This document shows, in pieces, positions 34,301 to 43,239 of a stretch of DNA of 64,000 nucleotides (position 1 is the first letter of the stretch; the number at the start of each line of letters is the position of its first letter). The notes below the pieces were generated by a model. That model saw only the letters and a list, made by a program, of their open reading frames with translations, was not told the origin of the DNA and did no database searches. This stretch comes from JAADHU01 sp964446495 (GTDB lineage: Bacteria; Pseudomonadota; Gammaproteobacteria; Steroidobacterales; Woeseiaceae): positions 1 to 64,000 of the forward strand of contig CAYUOY010000001.1 of NCBI GenBank assembly GCA_964446495.1. The letters run 5' to 3'. A program made the position numbers and the translations under genes.

Positions 34301-35263
34301 ACTGAATCAGATCCCGAATCGGCTAAAAGTACCGGCAAGCTGATTCCAGATATACCACTGCCATTGGAATTCCTGCGTAAATTTAACGCCAACCTGAATA
34401 TCGATGCCGCCGAGCTGCGAAACGGACCGGCGAAATTACTGCACGTCAAGTTAAGTAGTTCGCTGTCATCAGGTGCCCTGACAGTCGAAAACTACTCGTT
34501 CGAGACAGTGCGTGGAGGACATTTTCATTTGTCGGCAAGCTTGCTGCCCAATGACAGGGACGGTGCAGACGTCTTGATAGCCGCCGCTGGTGAACAATTC
34601 GTTCTCGGCATCCTGGCGAATGCCCAGCGCGAAGTGGAGAAGCTACCCCTGTATGACATTGAGACCGAGCTGGCGGCGAGCGGCGCGACCACTCGCGATA
34701 TGGCTGGATCACTGAATGGATATTTTCATATAGTTGGTCGTGATGGGCTTGTACCTGCCGGCGCGATGTCCTTGTTCACCGGAGACTTGCTCTCGGAATT
34801 GTTGCGGAGCTTGAACCCGTTCGCCAAGAATGATTCCTATAATCGAATTGAATGTGCGGTCCTGACAATGGATTTTGATCATGGTGCTGCTTCGGGCGAG
34901 CCGGCATTTGTGTTGCAAACCGATAAGCTGCGCGTTTTCGCGAAAGCAGATGTTGACCTGAAAACAGAGGCATTAGACGTCAATTTTCGCATTGTGCCAC
35001 GAAAAGGTCTTGGTATCAGTCTCTCGGGACTTGTCAATCCCTACATCAAACTAACCGGGACATTGACCGAGCCATCCCTGATTCTCGATCCGGAGGGAGC
35101 GTTGGTGGAGGGAGGAGTGGCCGTCGCAACGGCGGGACTCTCGATTCTGGCCAAGGGGCTGAAAGATCGTTATCTTTCTGACCCGGACCCGTGTGGCACT
35201 GCGCTGGCGACGGCCAGGGAGGTACAAGCGAAAAAGGTCGAGGCACGGTCCAGATTGCAGTGA
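31367..35263 (+). CDS. large AsmA-family protein
   Basis: 1298 residues from GTG 31367. A single N-terminal membrane helix (ILIYTLGGTIAILLVAILILISI) is followed by a very long, beta-rich periplasmic region with repeated AsmA/DUF748-type strands, and the C-terminal AsmA_2-like part (NGYFHIVGRDGLVPAGAM, LNVNFRIVPRKGLGISLSG) with the closing GTLTEPSLILDPEGALVEGG. AsmA/TamB-like proteins form long grooves thought to move phospholipid between the two membranes. No cysteine-rich or catalytic motif. Stands alone; 112 bp before the MipA-like gene. Family assignment is secure, exact subfamily is not. Confidence 0.85.
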   Translation: MRYLRILIYTLGGTIAILLVAILILISIDLGMFKNRVEVWVTDLIGREFRIDGEFHLNIGSDIELYVEDLYLANPEWAGDDAFITTRKIYIVADVWSLIYGPVEIERLEIDGIRVQAERNEARETSWEFERLAVANGSADSGFFGDLANDNEFSRKLPLILATATVTDSQVSYTTPAMAMPLSFLADTLQWHIKDDVLTVDLTGSLNGMPVHATKTTSPVKNLMALEDVTIDVVGSIGEITWRGAAHVDDLLAPKRPRLQFDLEGPSAKYLTDLLTMEPITAGPLKMSAMIEADGESMIATAQGIFGEFTYALSGRFQDLQDVHQFDLDVSANGPDMGAIIRLFGGHYDEIDPYEIQAEIHRIGPEVRIDRFQVDIGASHLTIDGSLPDFRSPKGARLSLRASGPDYGRFNRMLQMPGRLAGPFVTELDLTTDLSGATQVTLNASSSDIKISFESLLSTAENFEGTSGTLEISGPNIEAIAATRGIDGFPADKFLVTAHVEKVREGYLIREFEAVVDDDVFRFSGQTGEWPFWRGANLDIDISGVDLGASIFAALGQVDRVPNGAFYLRGNVQGQDDRLLLNDLQAAIGDAEEYRFQISGSLYPAQDFVDSQVKIRARGASIEALGGLEGIPDMPFAVEASVRRGVSNIVFEQGSFKSGAVAVDFSGHIGDKPLDDDMALTFNVSVPSLTEVMAKYDVVVDGLPNGDLLASGSVLKEAGVLAIEELTASISGLSLEASGKIGQLPSFVDTSIDLKLKGEDLSQLWPKITSNGSLAHSFTASASVNVVGNTLQIERLNASFGPAKLKGSLNFNLDPILENGRFDLTVDSPNVRPFFPPTKTASAPQEVKLKYQGTGNWSDNFWDFERFRLELGEGHFELRGTIDGPPTFEQTDLSVDLLLPHTSRLSMIAGRELPDEALRLTGHLIGTREIMSMQDFEMRLGESDLSGRLTMQFDEIPVVSVDLRSTLFDISGYLPETGTESDPESAKSTGKLIPDIPLPLEFLRKFNANLNIDAAELRNGPAKLLHVKLSSSLSSGALTVENYSFETVRGGHFHLSASLLPNDRDGADVLIAAAGEQFVLGILANAQREVEKLPLYDIETELAASGATTRDMAGSLNGYFHIVGRDGLVPAGAMSLFTGDLLSELLRSLNPFAKNDSYNRIECAVLTMDFDHGAASGEPAFVLQTDKLRVFAKADVDLKTEALDVNFRIVPRKGLGISLSGLVNPYIKLTGTLTEPSLILDPEGALVEGGVAVATAGLSILAKGLKDRYLSDPDPCGTALATAREVQAKKVEARSRLQ

Positions 35264-35376
35264 GCGCAAGAATATCTGCTATGCCGGGGGCAATCGCACG
35301 GAAAAGGCGAGCACTGGTCTGACGAATGGTAGTATGCGCGCTGTCTTTTGAAGCCATCTTTTCTTCATGAAGCTGA

Positions 35377-36903
35377 TTGATCACGAAACCAGTTGCCGGC
35401 GCGGAATTCGGATCATCGAACCGCTACAAATCCAAACAACATAACTTGCGTGAATTCGACCGGACTATACGAAAGGCACTCTGCAGAATAGTGTACGCGA
35501 TATCAACTCTTTGGGCCGCAAGGTTCGTTTTCCTGACATGTGTTGTATTGCTATCGACACGCGTGAGAAGCCAGGAGATTTGGGAAATTCCATTTTTCAA
35601 CGCCCCCCCGGGCACGGCTGGCCTGGGGGAAAGTTTTCGATTTGGCCGGAATCCCTATTTGTCGCGCGGTAATGGCGATCAGGAAAAGCTGGATTTGATT
35701 CCGCTGTTTTTGTACGAAGGCAAGCTTTTGTTCCTTCGTGGTACCTCGGCTGGCGTACATATTGTGAAAAACGAGTCGATCGAATTGAATCTTTACAGCA
35801 AGTATCGTTTTCAGAAACTGGACCCAAACTGGAATACATTTTACGAGGGTCTTGAGAACCGCGAGCAGACGCTGGACGCTGGTATTCAGCTGAAAACGTC
35901 CAGAAAATGGGGGCAATTTCATCTTTATTGGATCGCCGATACGCTCGGCAAACACAATGGCCAGGAAGCACAAGTTAGTTACCGGTACCAATTCGAAACA
36001 GGGCGTTGGAAGATTTCACCGTTTGCGAGCTTTACCTGGCAGGATGATGATCTCACCAATTACTATTTCGGCGTTAACGAGGCAGAGGCGCAGGCTGGCC
36101 GGCCCGCCTATATGCCTGGCAAGTCACAGTGGTTCGGCTTCGGCCTCAACACAGCCTGGCGTATGAGTGATCGCACGGTATTTTTTGGCAACGTCGGTTT
36201 TTCAATTGCCAATTCGGCTGTTTCGAACAGTCCACTCGTTGAGGAGCCGTGGTCTTCGCAAGTATTTGTAGGTGCCACCCATATTGTGGGCAATGCTCTG
36301 CGGCCCGACTACATCGTCGACAAGGAGCGGCAAGGCGAGTGGTCGTGGCGGGTCAATTATGGCTATCAGGCAGACGGGAACATCGTCAGTGAAATCGATC
36401 AGGGTGAATTTGGCAAGAGCTCGGTCGCGGATACGAATATTGCCGGTCTGGCTTTCAGCAAATTACTGTCGGCTGGCAAGCGTATCGACTTTTTGGGAAA
36501 TATCGCATTGTTCCGGCACCTGGAGGAAGATGAGGGAAATGGCAATTTCTGGAGTTACGCCACGTATATCAAAGCAAGGGGTAGGGGTTACGCACCTTGG
36601 AGTCAGGAAGAGTTGTTTCGTTGGAGCCTGGGCTTTGGCATGTCCTTTGCGGAAAAAAATCCGATCGTGGAGCAACGCAAGCAGGAGTCGAAAGGCGACA
36701 ACACCTCGCACTTCCTGAGTTACCTGGAATTGTCGCTCGATTTTCCTTTAAGAAAGATATCCGGGGCGAAATGGTTACAACGGTGCTACGCGGGAGTCAC
36801 GCTGGTGCACCGCTCGGGGATCTTCGGATCGTCAGACCTTTTGGGCGAAGTGTCAGGCGGTTCGGATTGGGTTTCGGCTCATTTTGAGTGTACGCGGGGA
36901 TGA
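35377..36903 (+). CDS. MipA/OmpV-family outer-membrane protein
   Basis: Beta-barrel protein of the MipA/OmpV type: alternating aromatic strands, the YYFGVNEAEAQAGRPAY loop typical of the family, and a strand-like C-terminus (SDWVSAHFECTRG). The frame opens at TTG 35377, giving 508 residues; a hydrophobic signal (STLWAARFVFLTCVVLLST) lies at about residues 43-61, so the true start is probably downstream, for example GTG 35491. Function in this family is scaffolding of murein enzymes or outer-membrane transport. Its stop overlaps the next gene by 4 bp. Confidence 0.8.
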   Translation: MITKPVAGAEFGSSNRYKSKQHNLREFDRTIRKALCRIVYAISTLWAARFVFLTCVVLLSTRVRSQEIWEIPFFNAPPGTAGLGESFRFGRNPYLSRGNGDQEKLDLIPLFLYEGKLLFLRGTSAGVHIVKNESIELNLYSKYRFQKLDPNWNTFYEGLENREQTLDAGIQLKTSRKWGQFHLYWIADTLGKHNGQEAQVSYRYQFETGRWKISPFASFTWQDDDLTNYYFGVNEAEAQAGRPAYMPGKSQWFGFGLNTAWRMSDRTVFFGNVGFSIANSAVSNSPLVEEPWSSQVFVGATHIVGNALRPDYIVDKERQGEWSWRVNYGYQADGNIVSEIDQGEFGKSSVADTNIAGLAFSKLLSAGKRIDFLGNIALFRHLEEDEGNGNFWSYATYIKARGRGYAPWSQEELFRWSLGFGMSFAEKNPIVEQRKQESKGDNTSHFLSYLELSLDFPLRKISGAKWLQRCYAGVTLVHRSGIFGSSDLLGEVSGGSDWVSAHFECTRG

Positions 36904-37463
36904 ATAACAGCAGGCGTAAGGGGCTGGTGACGGTGCTCGCGTGTTGCTGGTGTTTGTCCGGTGCCAATCTTGCGCTGGCAGACTGGCAAGCAGATCCGAA
37001 CGACAGGAAACAGCTGCAGGCCGAGTCGGCAATTGCACGGTTTAAAGAGAAAATTCCGCGTAGCGCCACGTATTTCGAAAATGCCTATGGCTTTGCTATT
37101 CTGCCGGCAGTAACGCGCGCCGCGATCGGCTTTGGCGGGGCCTACGGGAAAGGCCTGGTGATCGAAGGCGAGACCCTGATCGGCAAGACGGGATTCTGGC
37201 AGTTCACGTCCGGATTGCAGCTGGGAGCGAAAAACTTCAGCATGATCGTCTTCTTCAAAGACAAGGATGCGCTGGAGTATTTCAAGACCCGCCAAGTACA
37301 GTTTACGGGCCAGGCCGGCCTTGATCTTGCCACGTACGGAGTCGCTGGCACGCCTGCCTACAATGAAGGTGTCGCCATAATAACGCTGACGAATCTGGGG
37401 TTGATGGGCGAGTTCTCGTACGGGGGGATCAAATTTACTTACCAGGCACTGTCACCGGAATAG
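36900..37463 (+). CDS. SYLF/YSC84-domain lipid-binding protein
   Basis: 187 residues from ATG 36900, overlapping the MipA-like stop (ATGA). An N-terminal signal (GLVTVLACCWCLSGANLALA) precedes a SYLF domain with YGFAILPAVTRAAIGFGGAYGKGLV, QLGAKNFSMIVFFKD and GEFSYGGIKFTY. SYLF proteins bind phosphoinositides in eukaryotes; bacterial members are exported and of unknown role. Translational coupling with the MipA/OmpV protein suggests a joint envelope function. Confidence 0.85.
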   Translation: MNNSRRKGLVTVLACCWCLSGANLALADWQADPNDRKQLQAESAIARFKEKIPRSATYFENAYGFAILPAVTRAAIGFGGAYGKGLVIEGETLIGKTGFWQFTSGLQLGAKNFSMIVFFKDKDALEYFKTRQVQFTGQAGLDLATYGVAGTPAYNEGVAIITLTNLGLMGEFSYGGIKFTYQALSPE

Positions 37464-37624
37464 TGCCACCGTATGGTCTGCGGGCACATTTTGTCAAATA
37501 GACCGACCCATCGGCTATTACGTATACCAAGATAGCCTTGTCGGCTTGTATATTCCTGAGGCATAACTGCAGTTATTCGACGTCGCTAATGATGCCCATG
37601 GCGCTACGGCGGAGGCTTTGAGAA

Positions 37625-38701
37625 ATGACAGACGGCGCTATCGCAATGGCCACTGCCCCAAGATTCAATAGCAATATCCTGATAGTCAGTATTTGTGTTG
37701 CCCTGGCAGTTGGCATCCTGATCGTTGATATCGCGTCTTTACCGTTAGGGGTAGCAGCCGGCGTAGCCTACGTTGCGGTTGTCCTGGTTTCTTTGTGGTT
37801 GCCCAGGTGGCGTCATTCCCTGTTAGTCGCCGCTGCGGTATCGGTGCTTACTCTCATCGGCTACTTGTGGTCGGAACCCTCGGGTCTTCAATGGATGGTC
37901 ATTACCAATCGCTTGCTGGCGTTAGCCGCCGTCTGGTCGACGGCAGTGATCGGAGGTTGGCTGGTGTTCGCAAGGCGGCAGGGTACAGAAGACGCTCTAA
38001 AATCTGCCGAGAAAGAAACGGAGAGAGCGCAAAACGCAAAATCCCGATTCCTGGAATCGACGAGCAACGATATGCGGCAACATCTACAGACATTGAGCTT
38101 GCTGGGTGCTGTGATGAGCAAGAGCGTTGCAGACCGCAAGGCACAGGAAGTCTGTGCCAAACAGAATGACGCAGTCGCTCACCTTGGAGATCTGCTGAAT
38201 TCGATCCTTGAGTTTTGCGAACTGGAGTCTGGCGATGTTAAACCGGCGCTGGCGTCGACGTCGGTTGATGATATTTTTCGCAGGCTAGAGAGTGAATTCG
38301 CACCGCAGGCTCGGGCCAAGGGTCTGAAGATCCAATTTCATTCAGAAAAGCAAGACGCTTATTCAGATGGCATATTGCTTATGCAGGTGCTTCGCAGCCT
38401 GCTTTCCAATGCCATTCGTTATACCAATGAAGGTGGGATAAATGTTACTTGCGTCGATACATCAGACGGTATGCGAGTATCAGTTGAGGACTCGGGCATC
38501 GGCATAGCACCGGATAAATTGAACATTATTTTCGATGAGTTCTATCGGGTGGATAGCGATCCGGTCGGCCAAAATGGTGGCCGGGGATTGGGGCTGTCGA
38601 TTGTTGATCGGGGTCTCAAATTGCTGGAAACCCAGGTTGAGGTCGAGTCCATGCTGGGCAAGGGGTCGAAATTCTCCTTCGTTGTGCCGGCGGTTGGCTA
38701 A
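37625..38701 (+). CDS. membrane histidine kinase-like protein with Asn at the H-box position
   Basis: 358 residues with four membrane helices in residues 18-115, a coiled coil (117-140), a dimerisation domain and an ATPase domain. The N box (LSNAIRYTNEGG), G1 (DSGIGI), F box (FDEFYRVD) and G2 (GGRGLGLSIV) look intact. In the H box, the usual S-H-D-L-R-Q-P-L-Q reads S-N148-D-M-R-Q-H153-L-Q: the phosphoacceptor histidine is Asn, and a histidine occupies the following proline position. It may be a pseudokinase or phosphorylate another residue. No response regulator is adjacent. Start ATG 37625, or ATG 37646. Confidence 0.8.
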   Translation: MTDGAIAMATAPRFNSNILIVSICVALAVGILIVDIASLPLGVAAGVAYVAVVLVSLWLPRWRHSLLVAAAVSVLTLIGYLWSEPSGLQWMVITNRLLALAAVWSTAVIGGWLVFARRQGTEDALKSAEKETERAQNAKSRFLESTSNDMRQHLQTLSLLGAVMSKSVADRKAQEVCAKQNDAVAHLGDLLNSILEFCELESGDVKPALASTSVDDIFRRLESEFAPQARAKGLKIQFHSEKQDAYSDGILLMQVLRSLLSNAIRYTNEGGINVTCVDTSDGMRVSVEDSGIGIAPDKLNIIFDEFYRVDSDPVGQNGGRGLGLSIVDRGLKLLETQVEVESMLGKGSKFSFVVPAVG

Positions 38702-38836
38702 CGGTCGAGGTCAAAAAAAAGAGTGGCAATGCTGTGGCTCACTCGTGCCTCTATTGGGAGACCATGCGATCCTGCCAAAAAAAGCCGCAGGCTGGTAAGA
38801 TTAGAATCTCTGGAGATTGCTCACAGCTTGCCCTAA

Positions 38837-39865
38837 ATGCATCGAAATTTATTCATCGCAGGAGTTTTGCTGGCACTCAACGTGGCGGTTGCCACGGCAC
38901 AGGATGCGACGGAGGGCAACAAGCAAGAGGAGATTGGTGTCGAACTTTCTCAGCTTGACAAGGCATCCACCGAGGGAGCCGAATTGCCCCGTAGCGTGAA
39001 AGCACAGCAGTATGTCACGTTAAAAGTTGATCAAACGGCCAAATGGTTCGACTCGTTTTTTGATGACCCGAACTACGTGGCAGAAGATGCCAGTTCGCGA
39101 GTTCGATTTCGGCCGGAATTATATCTGCGGGAGGAGCAAGGGACAAAAGTTCGGGTCAAAGTCGCGGCAAAGGTTAATTTGCCCAACTTGAATCGAAAAA
39201 TGAGTCTGGTTATTGGCGGTGATGACGGCACCGGGGATTTCGAAAACTCTTTGGATGACACCCTGGATGGAGCGAGCATCGGCCTGCAGGCCTTCGGACG
39301 GGCGAGTAAGAAGTGGAACCTGAGTGTTACGGCCGGAGTCAAATTGGATGACTTCGCTTTTTTTGCGGGGCCCCGTGTTCGATACCTTCACGCTATCGGC
39401 GATCGCTCGCAATTTCGTTTCGTACAGATTTTTCGTTGGTTTACCGACAATGGCTGGGACACACGCACCCGTATCGATTTTGATCATGTCTTCGATAACG
39501 GGATGTTCTTCCGGCAGACGATTGATGGGCGCCGCAGGGCTGACAGGTATGACGAAGAGGGTTTTCGGACCCGTGTCAGTACCTCATTGATCAAACGCCT
39601 GAGTAGTGATTCTGGTCTCCAGTATGAGTGGTTCACCATATTTAACACCAAGCCTGAAAATAAGATCGATAGCACTACTGTGGCGCTGCGGTATAGAAAA
39701 CGCTACAAATACGACTGGCTATTTTATGAGATCGTGCCGCAGCTGGCCTTCGAGGATGAATTCGACTGGGACATTAATCCGGGCATTCGTTTCCGGATCG
39801 AAATAATTTTTGGCAAGGAGGTACGCAAGGGCAAGGCGCTCGATGATGATGGCTTCCTTTGGTGA
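38837..39865 (+). CDS. predicted outer-membrane beta-barrel protein, unknown family
   Basis: 342 residues with a signal peptide (NLFIAGVLLALNVAVATA). The mature part has long alternating strands (RVKVAAKVNLPNL, LSVTAGVKLDDFAFFAGPRVRYL, TTVALRYRKRYKYDWLFYEIVPQLAF) as in an outer-membrane barrel. No cysteine, no lipobox. I do not recognise the family. It follows the atypical kinase gene by 135 bp in the same direction but has no visible link to it. Confidence 0.7.
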   Translation: MHRNLFIAGVLLALNVAVATAQDATEGNKQEEIGVELSQLDKASTEGAELPRSVKAQQYVTLKVDQTAKWFDSFFDDPNYVAEDASSRVRFRPELYLREEQGTKVRVKVAAKVNLPNLNRKMSLVIGGDDGTGDFENSLDDTLDGASIGLQAFGRASKKWNLSVTAGVKLDDFAFFAGPRVRYLHAIGDRSQFRFVQIFRWFTDNGWDTRTRIDFDHVFDNGMFFRQTIDGRRRADRYDEEGFRTRVSTSLIKRLSSDSGLQYEWFTIFNTKPENKIDSTTVALRYRKRYKYDWLFYEIVPQLAFEDEFDWDINPGIRFRIEIIFGKEVRKGKALDDDGFLW

Positions 39866-39933
39866 TACCGGACTAGCGCTGATCGTCAGGAAAACTTGCG
39901 CGCAATTTCATAAACGGGGCGGTCAGTCCCCCA

Positions 39934-40947
39934 TTATTGATGGTGTTCCTGGAACTCCTTCGGTGCCATGCTGGTCCAGCGCTTGAAAGCTCGGGAAAAG
40001 TTGCTCTGATCTGAAAACCCCAGCAAATACGCGATTTGGGCCTGCGAGTGTTTTTGCTCGCGCAAATAGTCTTCTGCCAGGCGACGGCGGGTGCTTTCGA
40101 GTACGTCCCGGTAGCTTGAGCCCTCCTGACTTAGTTGTCGTTGCAACGTGCTGACGCTGCGATTCATCCGATCGGATATTATCGATTGATCGGTTTCCCC
40201 GGAAGGCAATAAATCAATCAAAAGTCGTCGAACCTCGGATGCGACCTTATGGGAATCAAGCGACTCAATATACTTTTCGGCAATCCTGTCGGTTGCCCTG
40301 GCGATATCGGGCGCATCGCTTCGCAGTCTGCGTTGCAGTGTCGTTTTGTCAAAGTGAAAGCGCTGTATATCCGAATCGAAATCGACAGGCGCGCGGAGGG
40401 CGGCTTCGTATGCCGCGGGATGTACTGTCGCGGGGCTCGTCAACTCAACTCGAAGCGGGCGAATCTCCTCTCCTGAAGCGAGATCGCATAACGTCAGCAA
40501 AGCGACCATACCGCAGTCACTGCCTTCCTTGGGCGGACTGCGTGTGATATCCGGGAATGTCGTGGATAGAACGTAACTATCAGTCGATTCCGTGAGCCTG
40601 ATCTGCACCGAAGCAGTTGATAGCAAGCGGTGGTAGCGTACCAGGCGCTGCATGGCGTCCAGCAATGTTGAACTGGCCATCCACGCACAACCAAGAGCAT
40701 AGAGCTGGGTCGGACGTACGTACTTGCCGGTCTTAAGGCCAATAGCAGCATCGCCCGTCGCTACCCTGGCAAGATCCCATAACTTCCGCATCCCGGATAA
40801 TGGGTAACGCTGTTGCGGCGAAGGTGGCTGGTCGAGATCAAAACCTGCAGCGGTGAAAATCGGCGCTGGATCAATCCCGTACTCCTTGCGCAGCGCGGTG
40901 GCCAGAACATGGGTCAGAGCAGCCAGAGTTGTGGGTTCAGAAAACAT
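39934..40947 (-). CDS. AraC-family transcriptional regulator
   Basis: 337 residues. The N-terminal two thirds look like the arabinose-binding-type domain of OruR-like regulators (DLARVATGDAAIGLKTGKYVRP). The C-terminal AraC double helix-turn-helix includes LAEDYLREQKHSQAQIAYLLGFSDQSNFSRAFKRWTSMAPKEF. It is divergent from the gene at 41019, and the short gap between them is a likely site of action. The inducer cannot be predicted. Confidence 0.9.
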   Translation of the reverse strand: MFSEPTTLAALTHVLATALRKEYGIDPAPIFTAAGFDLDQPPSPQQRYPLSGMRKLWDLARVATGDAAIGLKTGKYVRPTQLYALGCAWMASSTLLDAMQRLVRYHRLLSTASVQIRLTESTDSYVLSTTFPDITRSPPKEGSDCGMVALLTLCDLASGEEIRPLRVELTSPATVHPAAYEAALRAPVDFDSDIQRFHFDKTTLQRRLRSDAPDIARATDRIAEKYIESLDSHKVASEVRRLLIDLLPSGETDQSIISDRMNRSVSTLQRQLSQEGSSYRDVLESTRRRLAEDYLREQKHSQAQIAYLLGFSDQSNFSRAFKRWTSMAPKEFQEHHQ

Positions 40948-41018
40948 ACGAGGTCCATTGAATAGAACTTGGTGGACTTAGACAAGAGGAATATGTCCTG
41001 TTGTTCTAACTTACGCGC

Positions 41019-41432
41019 ATGAAGTTCAACCAAACAATCAAGTCCGCCGAGATGCTGGACGAAAGCTCTCTGGATACGGCCGATGCTGTCGCGCGGGCTG
41101 CACATATTTGGATACGGTCCTTGTGCCTGACTGATCTGCAGACAAAAGAAGAGCGTCATGTGTTGGCCTGCGGACTGGTGGCGGGGCTCTGCGAGCGACT
41201 ACAACTGGATCCGAAGATTCAGGAACTCGTCGCCTACGTCTATGCGCTACTCGATGATGAGGGGAGTCAGGCACTTGCCGTATCGCGCCTGATGTTAGCC
41301 ACACCAGTGCCGCTTACCCAGCATCAGGCGTACAAAAAAGGCCGGGAAGAGGCCGCGGCTATTGTGGAAATGCTCATTTACCACGGGCATTCCAATTCTG
41401 AAGTGACGCAAATTGACCGACAATCTACCTGA
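41019..41432 (+). CDS. hypothetical protein divergent from the AraC regulator
   Basis: 137 residues, mainly helical, with four cysteines, no signal peptide and no membrane helix. The segment VLACGLVAGLCERLQLDPKIQELVAYVYALLDDEG is regular helix. No family is recognised. The gap to the AraC regulator is about 70 bp, so it may be its target. A small membrane-protein gene follows 72 bp on. Confidence 0.65.
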   Translation: MKFNQTIKSAEMLDESSLDTADAVARAAHIWIRSLCLTDLQTKEERHVLACGLVAGLCERLQLDPKIQELVAYVYALLDDEGSQALAVSRLMLATPVPLTQHQAYKKGREEAAAIVEMLIYHGHSNSEVTQIDRQST

Positions 41433-41504
41433 GATGACACGCCAGGCGGGGCCGTGTCCAGGTCATTCATTGCAAGCTCAGGACGAAACTATGTGGTGGC
41501 AATC

Positions 41505-41798
41505 ATGAAGATAAAAACGTATGGCTACGGTGCAGGTGGGTTTGCACTGAGTCTATTTTTCTCCATTGTTGCCGGTTTCGGTTTGCAATTTATTTTGGAC
41601 TCTATATGGGTAAGTCCTGAAAGTTTCGTTGCGATTTATAGTTCGTCTTTCGCGAGTGCGATTGTGGCAGTCGCGTTAACATGGTCTTGCTTGCTGCGGG
41701 GACTGAAGAACGATGCAGTGATTCGGGGTGTCTGGGGTCATATTTATTTGACCGCATTGCTTAGTATTATTGGTTTGGCTGTCATGCTATTTGCCTAG
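41505..41798 (+). CDS. small three-helix membrane protein
   Basis: 97 residues from ATG 41505 (MKIKTYGYGAGG); the frame is open further up but without a better start. Three hydrophobic segments at about 9-32, 40-62 and 75-97. No motif. Same direction as the gene at 41019; convergent with the desaturase gene. Confidence 0.6.
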   Translation: MKIKTYGYGAGGFALSLFFSIVAGFGLQFILDSIWVSPESFVAIYSSSFASAIVAVALTWSCLLRGLKNDAVIRGVWGHIYLTALLSIIGLAVMLFA

Positions 41799-41872
41799 CC
41801 CGGGCCAGTCGTGTTTTGGAATGATGGTGTTGAAAATACCATGGACGTTTTTTCAACAGACTGCCTGGCTAA

Positions 41873-43021
41873 TTACGCCGTTGCGTATTCCCGGACAAGC
41901 GCATTCCAGGTACCGCGAGACTCGTAGAACGCCGCGCGTGCATCAACAACTCGCTGCCGCGCATGGCGCTTGAATTCATCAGAATAGGCGTTGACCTGAT
42001 CGCGCAGCAGCTGGCGATAATCCGTCGCGGCGGACTCCCAGGCCTGCAGGTTTTCGCGCAGTTTCTCATAACGACTTCGTACCTGGTTATGAAGATTTCC
42101 ACTTAATTCGGAGGCAAAATCCCCGCGTTCCGAAAGCCACCGGGTAACGCGTGTTTCCTCACCAGCAAACCGTGCGGCCAGAATACGGAAGTTCGAGACG
42201 CGCTTCAGGTCCCAGACCATGCCAAATTTTTCCAGTGTCGCAATCAACCATTTGCTGGGATCAAACTGGTACCAGCGTACGCCATTGCGATAGTCGGCGG
42301 CGAAACGGTGGTGAAAGTTGTGATAGCCCTCGCCAAAATTGAAAAACGCGGTAAACCAGTTATCCCGTGCACTCGAATCAATGTCATAAGTGGCGGTCCC
42401 AAAGGTATGACAAACGGAATTGACGATAAAAGTCGTGTGATAGACCAGCGTCAGGCGTAATGCGAAGCCAATCAGGATCGCGCCCAGAAGGTGTCCCGTC
42501 AACGCACCAATAAGGATTGGCGTAAGCATACCGGCCACAATCGCCCACGGTATGTAGTAGCGGTGCTGGTGCATCACAAGCGGATCGGACTGCAGTCGTT
42601 TGACCTTGTCATAACGGGTATGGTGTTGCCAAAAAATCAACCAGCCAATATGGGCGTAGAAAAACCCTTTGCCAATGGAGTACGGGTCTCGTTCGGTGTC
42701 GACATAACGATGATGATCATGGTGCTGAGCGGACCATTCAAGAGCCGATTGCTGGAAAGCGGCAGCACCGAAAAACAGCAGGAGAAAACGCACTACGCGA
42801 TTGGCCTTGTAGGTGGCGTGGGCAAAAAGGCGATGGTAACCCACGGTAATACTCATTCCAGTGGCACCGAAATAGAATACAGCCAGGGCGATTTCGCTTG
42901 CCGCAATGCCATTCTGGTGGATGTAGACGGGTGCGCCGATCAGTCCCATTAGCGTCGTGATCGAGAAAAAAGTGATATTTACCCAGTTGTTTTTTCGGGT
43001 CGCCAGGGCAGGTGCTGTCAT
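41873..43021 (-). CDS. acyl-CoA (delta-9) fatty-acid desaturase
   Basis: 382-residue membrane di-iron desaturase. All three histidine boxes are present: HRLFAH (near residue 63), HDHHRYVD (near 100) and HNFHHRFAADYRNG (near 235), with hydrophobic helix pairs before and between them. Bacterial members put a cis double bond in membrane acyl chains. The last 90 residues form a charged helical extension (VRSRYEKLRENLQAWESAATDYRQLLRDQ) that is longer than in typical DesA/DesC proteins. Stands alone. Confidence 0.92.
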   Translation of the reverse strand: MTAPALATRKNNWVNITFFSITTLMGLIGAPVYIHQNGIAASEIALAVFYFGATGMSITVGYHRLFAHATYKANRVVRFLLLFFGAAAFQQSALEWSAQHHDHHRYVDTERDPYSIGKGFFYAHIGWLIFWQHHTRYDKVKRLQSDPLVMHQHRYYIPWAIVAGMLTPILIGALTGHLLGAILIGFALRLTLVYHTTFIVNSVCHTFGTATYDIDSSARDNWFTAFFNFGEGYHNFHHRFAADYRNGVRWYQFDPSKWLIATLEKFGMVWDLKRVSNFRILAARFAGEETRVTRWLSERGDFASELSGNLHNQVRSRYEKLRENLQAWESAATDYRQLLRDQVNAYSDEFKRHARQRVVDARAAFYESRGTWNALVREYATA

Positions 43022-43134
43022 TCGTCATCTCACTTGATTGGGTGCGTCCAGGTGCGCATTGCGCTCATTGTACAATAATAGAGATCAGGGCTTGGCCGCA
43101 ATGGTGGACTTACGGTAAGATTCGCGCCCACGGT

Positions 43135-43211
43135 CGGGCTGTGGCGCAGCCTGGTAGCGCATCTGTCTCGGGGTCAGAGGGTCGCAAGTTCGAATCTTGC
43201 CAGCCCGACCA
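43135..43211 (+). tRNA. tRNA-Pro (CGG anticodon)
   Basis: 77 nt including the encoded CCA. Acceptor stem CGGGCTG/CAGCCCG, D arm with AGCCTGGTA, anticodon loop CTCGGGG (anticodon CGG) on a stem with one T-T mismatch at the loop end, T arm GCAAG-TTCGAAT-CTTGC. Reads CCG. Confidence 0.96.
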
Positions 43212-43239
43212 ATTTCCTTCTCAGCCCGGCAGCACCGGA

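Noticed and set aside
37625..38701. Frameshift as the explanation for the odd H box
   Set aside because: The reading frame is continuous and all flanking kinase motifs are in frame, so it is a substitution.
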